Below are positions 26,117 to 34,498 of a DNA stretch of 39,162 bases, piece after piece. A program made the translations under genes and the position numbers. The notes under the pieces are model-generated. The model saw nothing but the letters and a program-made list of their open reading frames with translations, was not told the origin of the DNA and ran no database searches. The DNA lies in NCBI GenBank assembly GCA_900556665.1, contig USPX01000001.1:1-39162 (forward strand), in the 5' to 3' direction. Position 1 is the first letter of the stretch. Each line of letters begins with the position of its first letter. The DNA is from an uncultured Eubacteriales bacterium (lineage in GTDB: Bacteria; Bacillota_A; Clostridia; Lachnospirales; Cellulosilyticaceae).

Positions 26117-26476
26117 TTAAATAGTTTTAATGCGGAATATAAAATAATAGTACTTAATGAGGTATAAACAAATAATCAATAATTTAACCCCAATAATATC
26201 AATGAAAATTAGAGGAAAGAGTAACATTGTAGAAGCAAAAGCTAATAAACAAATCTTTGTTTTCAGTGTCATACTACGTGTTGTTACGAAACTTTCCAAA
26301 TGATTTTTATAAACTTTAGTCTGTGTAAACCAATCATGGAATCTTTGAGACCCTTTTGCAAAGCAAAAAGAAGTTAATAACAAGAAAGGTGTGGTTGGCA
26401 AGATTGGTAAAATGGTACCAAGTAAGCCTAATGCTAATGAAATACAGCCTATAGTTAAATATAAAATTTTACGCAT
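26117..26476 (-). CDS. DUF454 (YbaN-like) membrane protein
   Basis: A 119-residue protein with three or four membrane segments. The opening LTIGCISLALGLLGTILPILPTTPFLLL, given here in part as GLLGTILPILPTTPF, is the DUF454/YbaN signature, followed by CFAKGSQRFHDWF. The function of the family is unknown. The RBS AAAGGAGA precedes the ATG. It is second in the operon, 10 nt after the Crp/Fnr gene. DUF454 genes are repeatedly found near redox/nitrosative regulators and CydDC-like transporters, as here (recollection of family context). Confidence 0.85.
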   Translation of the reverse strand: MRKILYLTIGCISLALGLLGTILPILPTTPFLLLTSFCFAKGSQRFHDWFTQTKVYKNHLESFVTTRSMTLKTKICLLAFASTMLLFPLIFIDIIGVKLLIICLYLIKYYYFIFRIKTI

Positions 26477-26486
26477 AACATCTCCT

Positions 26487-27176
26487 TTACTGTGCCATTA
26501 ATTTTTCTAAGTCTTCTATCTTAAAAGAGTCTTTATAGTAATCTATAATTTTATCCTTCTTCATTTCAGCCAATACCTTTGAAAGGGCGGGCCTTGTTAC
26601 ACTTAGGTAGGTGGCCATTTCACTACGACTTAAAGAGACAGTAAATAGAAGCTGTTTGGTTTCGTTATAATGATCTAAAAGAAAGATAGCTACACGCTTT
26701 CTAAGAGAAGTAATACGGCTATAATCTACCCTTGTATTTGTAGAAATACTACGCTGTGCCATAAGTTTAATCATATTTATAAGAAATAGACTCATATAGG
26801 AACTAGTTTGTTTATTCATTGTAAGAATAGAATTCCCATCTATGAGTAATAAGACTGTATCATCTTGATATGCTTTTAATGTATAAGGTACAGCTTGACA
26901 ACCTGCGCAAATAATATTTTCACCAATAACATTTGGTGGCGAAAATGTATTTAAGACAAAATGATCATCTATTAAATAGGTTTTACTGCTTTGAATTTTT
27001 CCTTCCAATAAAATACCTAGGTAGAAGAAAGATTCATCCTGAGTACAAATAATTTCATCTTTTTGATAGGTATGTAATGAAACAGGCAAGAATGAAAGTA
27101 CAGAAATGATATCTTTAGTAGACATCCCTTCAAATAATGCAACTTGCTTTAATTGATGTATGTAATTAGCAAACAG
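26487..27176 (-). CDS. Crp/Fnr-family transcriptional regulator with an apparent non-ATG start
   Basis: The first ATG (27125) gives 212 residues but has no proper RBS and cuts off the usual Crp N-terminus. A strong RBS (AAGGAGGG, 27191-27184) lies 51 nt further up. The frame stays open from it, reading IHQLKQVALFEGMSTKDI, the classic opening of this family. The likely start is CTG at 27176 (8 nt from GGAGG) or ATT at 27179, giving about 229 residues, a normal length. A cyclic-nucleotide-binding-type sensor domain is followed by a Crp winged helix (SRSEMATYLSVTRPALSKVLAEM). The sensor half has a CAGC motif (Cys 90 and 93 from CTG) that could sense redox or bind a metal. It heads the minus-strand operon; an HcpR-like NO/redox sensor is possible but not proven. 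Confidence 0.75.
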   Translation of the reverse strand: MFANYIHQLKQVALFEGMSTKDIISVLSFLPVSLHTYQKDEIICTQDESFFYLGILLEGKIQSSKTYLIDDHFVLNTFSPPNVIGENIICAGCQAVPYTLKAYQDDTVLLLIDGNSILTMNKQTSSYMSLFLINMIKLMAQRSISTNTRVDYSRITSLRKRVAIFLLDHYNETKQLLFTVSLSRSEMATYLSVTRPALSKVLAEMKKDKIIDYYKDSFKIEDLEKLMAQ

Positions 27177-27479
27177 AATATATCCCTCCTTACTAAAATA
27201 TAATCCTTACAATATTGAGAACTATTATTAATTAAGATTAATCATACTATAAAATGGTAGTGGTGTAAATAAAAAGTGAAAATAGTTCTCAATAAGGTAA
27301 TCAGGAATACCAACAAAAGCTTTTAGCATTGACTTATTAAAAAGGAAAAGTTATATTTTTTCGTAAGAAGTGAGAATTATTCTCAAAAGATAAGGCGATA
27401 TTAAGGCGAAAATAGATTTAAGGCTAAAGATGCTTTAGAAGTAAATAAAATTAAGAATGAAGTAAGGAGAAAAATTTAG
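27177..27479. promoter_or_regulatory. Divergent control region with three Fur-box-like elements
   Basis: The perfect 7-1-7 palindrome TGAGAATTATTCTCA (27371-27385) matches the Fur-box form TGATAATNATTATCA except for G/C at the third positions. ATTGAGAACTATT (27214-27226) and its exact reverse complement AATAGTTCTCAAT (27281-27293) are diverged copies of the same motif. They flank an AT-rich stretch with TATAAAAT. Iron-responsive repression of the NEAT operon, and perhaps of the divergent operon, is the simplest reading. Confidence 0.7.
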
Positions 27480-30400
27480 ATGGCAAAATCGTTAAGAAGT
27501 AAATTAGCCAATATGGCATTATGTTGTACTGTAGTAACAGGAACGGTAGGACAAGCAACACCAGTATTTGCACAAAGTGAAACTAGTATGGAAGTAAAAA
27601 GTGAAGTATATACATCAAAAACCTCAGATAGTGGTATAAATGGTGAAATAGTAAATACTCATCAAACAGAAGATCAAGTTGAAGGCACTAAGGATGCTTG
27701 GGAAACTGAAAAAGAAGATGCAACACAATTTGGTGCAATTAAAGTTTTAAAATCTGATAGTGATAGTCCATCTATGGCAGCAATGTTCTTTGAACAAACA
27801 GATTTACCAATGGAAATGATAGATGGGAAACTAAGTTTAAAACTTAAGGTAAGCAAAGATGGCATGGGTCAAAAAGATGCCATTGTAGGACTTTCAGAGA
27901 AAGTAGAGGATAAGTATGAGCCTCTTAATTTAAAATATAAAGAAGATGCAAATATAAGATATATCGTAACAGATATTAAGTTTGAAGATATTAAAGCGCC
28001 AGTTACATTACAATGCCAAATTAATGCTGGCTTTATGGTAATGACACAGGAATTACGTATCTTCTTAACAGATGAAACTATTGAAAAGCTTGAAGATCAA
28101 GAAAAGCAATCTATTGAAATGAATGTACAAGCTACAAATGAAACAGTTTATGAAGCTAATGATGGAACAATTACAGTTTCAGCAATAGGTGGTAGTGGTA
28201 ATTTTGAATATACAATTGATAATGGGCAAAATTGGAGTAGTGAAAATGTATTTAACAATTTAAGACCAGGAACTTATCAAGTAGCTGTTCGTGATGTGAA
28301 TGATACTGAAAATGTAACAAAAGCAGAAGAAGTAATCATTGTAGCAGCAAAAAAACAAGTAGTTACACCAATGCCATCAGGCGAATATAAAGTAAATATT
28401 AAAGTCCTTCATGAAACAGAAGATAAAGACTCTCATGCAGGAAGTTACTTTACAAAAGAAAATGTAGATTTAGTGATTAAAGATAGTAAAGCATATTTAA
28501 AGCTACGTATAGCAAGAGATGCAGGTGAAATGAAAGATATTATTGCAGGTTTAGAAGTTAAAGAGAACGAATCATTTAACCCGCTTACTTTAAATTATGT
28601 AGAAAGTGAAAATAAAAGATATGTTGAAGCTGAAATAACTTTAACAAGTCTTACGGATACAAAATATGTACGCTGTTATATTTCAACGCCATTCCATAAA
28701 GCAGATTATGTATTACGTGTAAAATTAGCAGAAGAAAGTATTAAAGAAATTCTAGAAGAAAAATCGCCTGAAGTTATCGTTGTACCAGTAACAGCTAAAG
28801 CTGAAAAAATAGATAATCAAGGGATTGCAATTAAAGCAACAGGTGGTAGTGGTAAATTTGAATACACAATTGATGGTGGCGTAACCTGGAAAACTGAGAA
28901 TGAATTTAAAAATCTTGGAGCAGGAACTTATAAAGTAGGTGCAAGAGATGCAGAAAATGTAACTAATGTGACTACATTTGAAGAAATTGTAATTCAAGCA
29001 CCAGCCTCATCAACAGATACTGAAGAAACAGGTATTAAAGATGGTAGCTATTCTGTGAATATTAGTGTCTTAAAAGAAAACAGTGATGAGCCATCTATGG
29101 CAGCAAGTTACTTCACAAAAACAGGTTTGCCACTTCGCATTCAAAATGGTAAGGCTTACTTAACAGTCCAAGTAAAAAAAGATGGTATGGGAATGACAGA
29201 TGTTATTACATTCCTTAAACAACGTATAAATGGTAAATATCAATCATTAGATTTAAGATACAAAGATGATAAGAGCAAAGCTTATGTGGTAGCAGAAATT
29301 GAATTTGAATCATTAGATGACGTGGCATATATACAATGTGGTATTTCAGCTATAAGTGGTTATGCACCTGTTCTTAGAATTAAGCTTGATAAAAATAGCC
29401 TTCAAGAAGGTGCAGGAAGCATTGATACAAGCATCGTATCACCTACAACAATTAGTAAAGTAGAAGCTGAAAATGGTAAGGTAAAAATCAAATTGAGCGC
29501 CTCAGATAGTAGCCTTACAGCAGATAGTTTCACAGGGAAACTCTATTTAAACAATGACGAAAAAGGCACTGAACTTAAAATGAAAGATTTTAAAGTAGAA
29601 AATGACGTTGTTACATTTACATATGATGAAATTAAAGCGATTGAAAAAGATCAAGAGTTAGTTATTGGGATTATATTAAATGATGCAGAAACTAAATCAG
29701 AACCATTCATAGTAAAAGGGTTATTAAGTGAAGCAACAGTTCAAACAAAGCTTAGTCTTAAAGAGAATGCAAAAGAAATCAAATATATCAAAGGTTATGC
29801 ACCAGATTTATTTAAACCAAATGAAAAGGTAACAAAAGCAGAAACATTAAGTATGTTATCACTTCTTGTAAATGGTGTAGAAAATAAATATTATACAGCC
29901 CATATTAGTATACGCCATGCAGAAAAAGATGAACCATCTATGGCGGGACAGTTCTTTAAAACAGAAGGTATTAAAGTAAAAAAACAAGCTGGTAGATATT
30001 TTGTAGAATTAGAGATTGCTAATGAAGGTTTAGGCTTTACGGATATTATTACAGGTATTTCACAAAAAATTGGCGATACATATAAATCAGTAGAAGTACG
30101 TAAAACTCAAGATATGAAAAAAGCTTATGTGACATTAGAAGTTGCAAATTTAGATGAGGCGATAGCATTAAAGACAGGTATTGCACCTATGGGCGCTGTA
30201 GCACCAGAACTTAGAATTGTAATTGATCAAAAGTCACTTCAAGAAAGTGGATTTGAAAGTGGCTTCACAGATATAGATATGTGGGCAAAAGATGCAATCA
30301 TGCTATTTGAAGAAGCAGGTGTCATTGAAGCGAGTGAAAATAGGATGTTTAATCCAAATCAAAATATTACAAGAGCTGAATTTACTAAGATTGTAGCACA

Positions 30401-30689
30401 AGTAGCAGGCTTAGACATGTCTAAAGAGTATACATATGCATTTAAAGATTTAAAAGGTCATGCTTACGAAAAATATATTTTAGCAGCAGCTGAAGCTGGT
30501 TATGTACAAGGATATGGTAATGATACATTCAAACCAGAAGAGACAATTACAAGAGCAGAAGCAGTTAAGGTAATTAATAAACTTATTGGGAAAACATTAG
30601 AAACATCTGAGGTAGCAGAAAACCCATTTAAAGATTTAGCATCAAATCACTGGGCATATGATGAAATTTTAAGCGCAGTAGAAAGATAA
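27480..30689 (+). CDS. S-layer-anchored multi-NEAT heme-acquisition protein
   Basis: A 1069-residue surface protein with a signal peptide (cleavage near VFAQS). Four NEAT-type domains lie at about 80-205, 300-425, 520-645 and 807-920. All keep the lip motif DSPSMAAMFF / DEPSMAASYF or a variant, but none shows the usual YxxxY heme-ligand motif; the matching strand ends in APVLRIKL or similar. Two SprB-like repeats (GGSGNFEYTIDNG; GGSGKFEYTIDGG) sit between NEAT1/2 and NEAT2/3. An SLH segment at about 765-805 (YIKGYAPDLFKPNEKVTKAE) is separated from the remaining SLH repeats (about 925-1069) by NEAT4. SLH repeats bind secondary wall polymers. It probably captures heme at the cell surface. The RBS AAGGAGA is present and a Fur-like box lies about 95 bp upstream. 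Confidence 0.88.
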   Translation: MAKSLRSKLANMALCCTVVTGTVGQATPVFAQSETSMEVKSEVYTSKTSDSGINGEIVNTHQTEDQVEGTKDAWETEKEDATQFGAIKVLKSDSDSPSMAAMFFEQTDLPMEMIDGKLSLKLKVSKDGMGQKDAIVGLSEKVEDKYEPLNLKYKEDANIRYIVTDIKFEDIKAPVTLQCQINAGFMVMTQELRIFLTDETIEKLEDQEKQSIEMNVQATNETVYEANDGTITVSAIGGSGNFEYTIDNGQNWSSENVFNNLRPGTYQVAVRDVNDTENVTKAEEVIIVAAKKQVVTPMPSGEYKVNIKVLHETEDKDSHAGSYFTKENVDLVIKDSKAYLKLRIARDAGEMKDIIAGLEVKENESFNPLTLNYVESENKRYVEAEITLTSLTDTKYVRCYISTPFHKADYVLRVKLAEESIKEILEEKSPEVIVVPVTAKAEKIDNQGIAIKATGGSGKFEYTIDGGVTWKTENEFKNLGAGTYKVGARDAENVTNVTTFEEIVIQAPASSTDTEETGIKDGSYSVNISVLKENSDEPSMAASYFTKTGLPLRIQNGKAYLTVQVKKDGMGMTDVITFLKQRINGKYQSLDLRYKDDKSKAYVVAEIEFESLDDVAYIQCGISAISGYAPVLRIKLDKNSLQEGAGSIDTSIVSPTTISKVEAENGKVKIKLSASDSSLTADSFTGKLYLNNDEKGTELKMKDFKVENDVVTFTYDEIKAIEKDQELVIGIILNDAETKSEPFIVKGLLSEATVQTKLSLKENAKEIKYIKGYAPDLFKPNEKVTKAETLSMLSLLVNGVENKYYTAHISIRHAEKDEPSMAGQFFKTEGIKVKKQAGRYFVELEIANEGLGFTDIITGISQKIGDTYKSVEVRKTQDMKKAYVTLEVANLDEAIALKTGIAPMGAVAPELRIVIDQKSLQESGFESGFTDIDMWAKDAIMLFEEAGVIEASENRMFNPNQNITRAEFTKIVAQVAGLDMSKEYTYAFKDLKGHAYEKYILAAAEAGYVQGYGNDTFKPEETITRAEAVKVINKLIGKTLETSEVAENPFKDLASNHWAYDEILSAVER

Positions 30690-30696
30690 AAGGATC

Positions 30697-30736
30697 CTAT
30701 CAACTCATTTATAAATTTTTATAAATGAGTTGATAG
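30697..30736 (+). other. Strong hairpin between the two NEAT genes
   Basis: A perfect 16-bp stem pairs 30697-30712 with 30721-30736 across an 8-nt loop. No real T-tract follows, so it is more likely a partial terminator or an mRNA-stability element that lowers expression downstream of the abundant surface protein. Confidence 0.6.
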
Positions 30737-30785
30737 TCTGTTTAAAAATAGTTTGATAAAGAAGTTTTAGAAAGTAGGCATAAAT

Positions 30786-31763
30786 ATGTTTTGTGAACAA
30801 ACGAAGGCTATAAGCCGTTTAAGTGAAACTTTAAAACGTGCAGGCGTATGTATAATGATTATTTTATATGCCATGTTTCTCACAGTGACAACATGGGCAC
30901 AAAGTTTAGAAAATGGAACTTATACAATTTCAAATAATGTAAGTCATGATAATCCAGTAGGTGAAGGGATGGCAAGGTCTTATACAGAAGCTACATCTGA
31001 TGTAGAAGTAAATGACAATGGCATCTATGTATCACTTGGATTTAACAATACACAATTCATGGGTGATTTCACAATTACTGTAGATGGAAGTAATGTAAGT
31101 TATGAAACAACAACACTTGCAAATAACATGAAGAAATTAAAATTTAAAGTACCAAATTTAAGTACATCGATTCAAGTAGGACTTTATGTAACTGCTATGG
31201 ATACAAATGTAGTTTATACAGTTAATTTAGATGAAGGTAGTTTAAAATTAATTAAAAAAGCAGAAACAGCACCAGTTGCTGACGAGAGTAATAAAACTGA
31301 AAGCGTAGAGGAGAGTAAACCAGCAGCGATACAAAAAGTTGAAACAAAAGTAGAAGCTCAAAGTGTCCCAAAAGAGACAGTTCAAAAAGAGACAGTTCAA
31401 ACAGAAGTAAAGGCTGAGCAAGTAACTGAAAAGGAAAAGATGAAAGCTGAAGAGCTTGTAAAAACAGCAGAAGCAGAAATAAAAACAGAGGCTCAGGAAA
31501 AAACAGAAGAAGTTCAAGAAAAAAATGAAGAAGTAGAGGAAGAAAACCAAGTAGAAGGATTAGAAGCTCAAGAGGATGTAGCAGAAAATATTCAAAGCGC
31601 TGAAAGAGAAGATACTAAAGTAGTAGCACAGCAAGGAGAAGATGAAACTTTAGAAAATAATGAGGTAGTAACTTCAAGTAATAGTTTAAGAATGCCAGTA
31701 GTAATTGGTGGGATTGTTTTAGTTCTCATTATTGGTGGTGTGATTTATTTAAAAAGAAAGTAA
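30786..31763 (+). CDS. Membrane-anchored NEAT-domain protein
   Basis: A 325-residue protein with an N-terminal signal segment (MIIILYAMFLTVTTWAQS). One NEAT domain spans about 40-160 (LENGTYTISNNVSHDNPVG; TTLANNMKKLKFKVP). At the ligand strand it reads TNVVYTVNLD, keeping only the second Tyr of the usual YxxxY. A long acidic, Glu/Lys-rich stretch with short repeats (KETVQ) follows as a stalk. The C-terminus is a membrane segment (VVIGGIVLVLIIGGVIYL) ending KRK, without LPXTG. It would span wall and membrane and pass heme from the S-layer NEAT protein to the IsdE-like lipoprotein encoded 10 nt downstream. Confidence 0.82.
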   Translation: MFCEQTKAISRLSETLKRAGVCIMIILYAMFLTVTTWAQSLENGTYTISNNVSHDNPVGEGMARSYTEATSDVEVNDNGIYVSLGFNNTQFMGDFTITVDGSNVSYETTTLANNMKKLKFKVPNLSTSIQVGLYVTAMDTNVVYTVNLDEGSLKLIKKAETAPVADESNKTESVEESKPAAIQKVETKVEAQSVPKETVQKETVQTEVKAEQVTEKEKMKAEELVKTAEAEIKTEAQEKTEEVQEKNEEVEEENQVEGLEAQEDVAENIQSAEREDTKVVAQQGEDETLENNEVVTSSNSLRMPVVIGGIVLVLIIGGVIYLKRK

Positions 31764-31773
31764 GGGATAGATT

Positions 31774-32655
31774 GTGAAGAAACTAAAGAGAAACATTTTT
31801 TTAGGATTAGGTTTAATTGGATTAATGGCATTTAGTGGATGTGGCACGGCAGAAAAGGTAGCTAGTGAAAATAGTGGATCAGATGAAAATCGTATTGTAG
31901 CCCTTTCAGTATCATTAGTAGATATTTTATCTGAATTAGATATTGACCTTGTTGGGGTACCAACAACACAATATCAATTAAATGAGAAGGTAGCTGATGT
32001 AACACAAGTTGGTTTACCAATGTCACCAGATGTAGAACGCATTGCCAGTTTAAATCCAACTCATGTACTTTCATTAACAACGTTAAAGTCTATGGTGGAT
32101 GAAAAACTTTCTATAATTGACGTAGCCCCTACATATTTAAATGCAGAAAACATTGATACACTTAAAGAATCTATTACAACAATTGGCGAAATGTTTGAAT
32201 GCCAAGAAGAAGCTGCAAAGTTAGTAGCAGATTTTGAGGCAGAAATTAATAATGCAGTTGAAAGTGTAAAAGGTAAAGATTCTCCTAAAGTACTTGTTCT
32301 CTTTGGTTTTCCTGGTAATTATATGGCAGGAACAAATGCCTCATTTGTAGGACAATTAGTAGAATTATTAGGTGGCACAAATGTAGTGCCAGATAGCAAT
32401 ACAGCGTATGCAAATGTAAATCTTGAAGCCGTTATTGTGCAGCAGCCGGATATTATCCTTCGCCTTACACATGGCATAAGAGAAGAAGTTACCCAAATGT
32501 TTAAAAAAGAATTTAATGAGAATCCAATCTGGTCACAATTTGAAGCTGTAAAAAATGGTAAAGTATATGATTTAGAGGATAGCTTGTTTAATGTAAGCGC
32601 AAGCTTAGACACTGCAGAAGCATTAAAACAACTGGCGGAGATTATATATGAATAA
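31774..32655 (+). CDS. isdE: IsdE-like heme ABC transporter substrate-binding lipoprotein
   Basis: A 293-residue lipoprotein starting with GTG. The signal peptide has lipobox FSGC (Cys23). The body is a helical-backbone binding fold like IsdE/HupD. The pattern VGLPMSPDVERIASL holds Met83, and LRLTHGIREEVTQMF holds His233, the two positions that bind heme iron in IsdE. The ending KNGKVYDLEDSLFNVSASL is also typical. It takes heme from NEAT proteins and delivers it to the permease, whose ATG overlaps its stop by 8 bases. Confidence 0.9.
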   Translation: MKKLKRNIFLGLGLIGLMAFSGCGTAEKVASENSGSDENRIVALSVSLVDILSELDIDLVGVPTTQYQLNEKVADVTQVGLPMSPDVERIASLNPTHVLSLTTLKSMVDEKLSIIDVAPTYLNAENIDTLKESITTIGEMFECQEEAAKLVADFEAEINNAVESVKGKDSPKVLVLFGFPGNYMAGTNASFVGQLVELLGGTNVVPDSNTAYANVNLEAVIVQQPDIILRLTHGIREEVTQMFKKEFNENPIWSQFEAVKNGKVYDLEDSLFNVSASLDTAEALKQLAEIIYE

Positions 32656-33619
32656 GAAATATATTAGAACAAAATTTATAGCTATTAGCTTATTTATCAT
32701 ATTACTTGGTTTATTGTGTATGCGTGTAGGAACACTAGACCTGTCCCTTATAGAAATTGCAAAAGGGTTAATAACAGGGGATAATAGCCAAGTTGAAATC
32801 ATTAAAGTTGTAAGATTACCACGTATTTTTGTTTCAGCCATTACAGGGGCAATGTTAGCGGTATCGGGTGTGCTTTTACAAGCAGTTATGAAAAATCCAT
32901 TAGCTGATCCAGGAATTATAGGGATTTCAGCTGGGGCCAGTTTTGCAAATAACTTAGTAGTGGCACTTGTGCCAACATTATTTTTATCAGCGCCAATTTT
33001 TGGTTTATTAGGCGGACTCCTTGCTTGCGCAATGGTATATGCCTTTGCATGGAAAAATGGATTTAAACCAAAGCGGATTATTTTAGCAGGTATTGCCATT
33101 AATGCATTCTTTGAAGCTTTAAGTGAAGTTGTTTCCTATATGGGTGCTTCTAGTATGATGACAGGTTTACAAACCAATGCACAAAGTACAACTAAGAACT
33201 GGGACACTGTAATGATGATGAGTGTTTATGGGATTATAGGACTTTGCATTGCATTTAGCTTATATAAAAATTGTGACCTTTTAGGACTTGGAGAGCGTAA
33301 TGCAGCAAGCTTAGGCTTAAATGTAATAAGGCAACGCATTATGATTTCAACAGTTGCGGTATTTCTTGCAATTATTCCAACTGTACAAGTTGGCATGATT
33401 AGTTTTGTGGGGCTTGTGGTACCACATTTAGGTAGATTAATTGTAGGTAGTGGGCATAAATATTTAATACCATTTACAGCTTTATTAGGTGGAGCACTTT
33501 TATTACTTGCAGACTTTTTAGGACGTATCGTTGTTTATCCATTTGAAATGCCAGTGAGTGTAATGATGGCCATATTAGGAGCACCATTCTTCTTATACAT
33601 GTTAAAGAAAAGCGAGTAA
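32648..33619 (+). CDS. isdF: FecCD-family heme/iron ABC permease (IsdF-like)
   Basis: A 323-residue polytopic permease with about nine or ten membrane segments. Family motifs include VRLPRIFVSAITGAMLAVSG, LLQAVMKNPLADPGIIGIS and FVGLVVPHLGRLIVG, all standard for the BtuC/FhuB/FecCD group. The cytoplasmic loop GERNAASLGLNV docks the ATPase. Overlap with the lipoprotein gene and the short 11-nt gap to the ATPase gene show one operon. It moves heme or an iron chelate inward. Confidence 0.92.
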   Translation: MNKKYIRTKFIAISLFIILLGLLCMRVGTLDLSLIEIAKGLITGDNSQVEIIKVVRLPRIFVSAITGAMLAVSGVLLQAVMKNPLADPGIIGISAGASFANNLVVALVPTLFLSAPIFGLLGGLLACAMVYAFAWKNGFKPKRIILAGIAINAFFEALSEVVSYMGASSMMTGLQTNAQSTTKNWDTVMMMSVYGIIGLCIAFSLYKNCDLLGLGERNAASLGLNVIRQRIMISTVAVFLAIIPTVQVGMISFVGLVVPHLGRLIVGSGHKYLIPFTALLGGALLLLADFLGRIVVYPFEMPVSVMMAILGAPFFLYMLKKSE

Positions 33620-33630
33620 GTGGAGGAAAT

Positions 33631-34401
33631 ATGAAAGTTAAAAATATAAGCTTTGGACATGACAAAACAAGTTATTTATTTAATCATTTAAGTTTAGAGA
33701 TTCCAAGAGGCAAGATTACAACAATTATTGGGCCAAATGGTTGTGGAAAATCAACACTTTTAGGACTTCTTACAAAAGGGCATAAGGCTAGAACGGGCGA
33801 AATTACATTAGATGGTGAGAATCTAAATAGTATGAAACAAAAAGCCTTTGCGAGAAAAGTAGCGGTGCTTCATCAACATAATAGTGAAAATTTAAGTATG
33901 ACCGTCAGGGAATTAGTAGCTTATGGACGCACCCCACATCAAAAAATGTGTGAAGGAATTACCCAGGAAGCAGAGAAAATTATAGATTGGGCTCTAGATT
34001 GTACTAAACTTAAAGATTTAGAAAATCGTTCTTTAGGAGCTCTGTCAGGTGGGCAAAGACAACGTGCTTGGCTAGCTATGGCACTTTGTCAAAAGCCTGA
34101 AATTCTCTTTTTAGATGAGCCAACAACTTATTTAGATATGTATTATCAGATGGAACTTTTAGAACTAGTTAAGAGGCTTAATGCTAAATATAACATGACA
34201 ATTGTAATGGTTTTACATGACATTAACCAGGCGCTTAATTACAGTGACCATATTATTGTAATGAAGGCGGGACAGGTCTTAAAAACAGGATCGCCAAAAG
34301 ATATGGCAGACGAAAGTTTAATTCAAGAGGTTTATAATATTAAAGGTAAGTTTTATGAAGAAGATGGTAAATACTATTTACTTCAATTAGCAACAAGCTA
34401 G
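33631..34401 (+). CDS. Heme/iron ABC transporter ATP-binding protein
   Basis: A 256-residue FepC/FhuC-type ATPase. Walker A is GPNGCGKST, the signature is LSGGQRQRAWLAMAL, Walker B is ILFLDEPTTYLD and the switch His is in VMVLHDINQAL. It ends the plus-strand heme operon and powers the IsdF-like permease. The RBS GTGGAGGA is 6 nt before ATG. A terminator follows at 34413. Confidence 0.93.
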   Translation: MKVKNISFGHDKTSYLFNHLSLEIPRGKITTIIGPNGCGKSTLLGLLTKGHKARTGEITLDGENLNSMKQKAFARKVAVLHQHNSENLSMTVRELVAYGRTPHQKMCEGITQEAEKIIDWALDCTKLKDLENRSLGALSGGQRQRAWLAMALCQKPEILFLDEPTTYLDMYYQMELLELVKRLNAKYNMTIVMVLHDINQALNYSDHIIVMKAGQVLKTGSPKDMADESLIQEVYNIKGKFYEEDGKYYLLQLATS

Positions 34402-34412
34402 ATTAAGGAATA

Positions 34413-34461
34413 AAAAAGCTGAAGTGAAGGGTGGAAATTCCATTTAGAACTTCAGCTTTTT
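34413..34461. terminator. Bidirectional intrinsic terminator
   Basis: A perfect 13-bp stem pairs AAAAAGCTGAAGT (34413-34425) with 34449-34461, with A/T runs on both flanks. It separates the heme operon from the converging response-regulator gene. Confidence 0.85.
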
Positions 34462-34498
34462 ATTTGATTTTAAGGGTAATTTTAATGTTTAAGAGCAA

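Noticed and set aside
30786..31763. NEAT protein as a sortase substrate
   Set aside because: No LPXTG-like motif precedes the C-terminal membrane segment.
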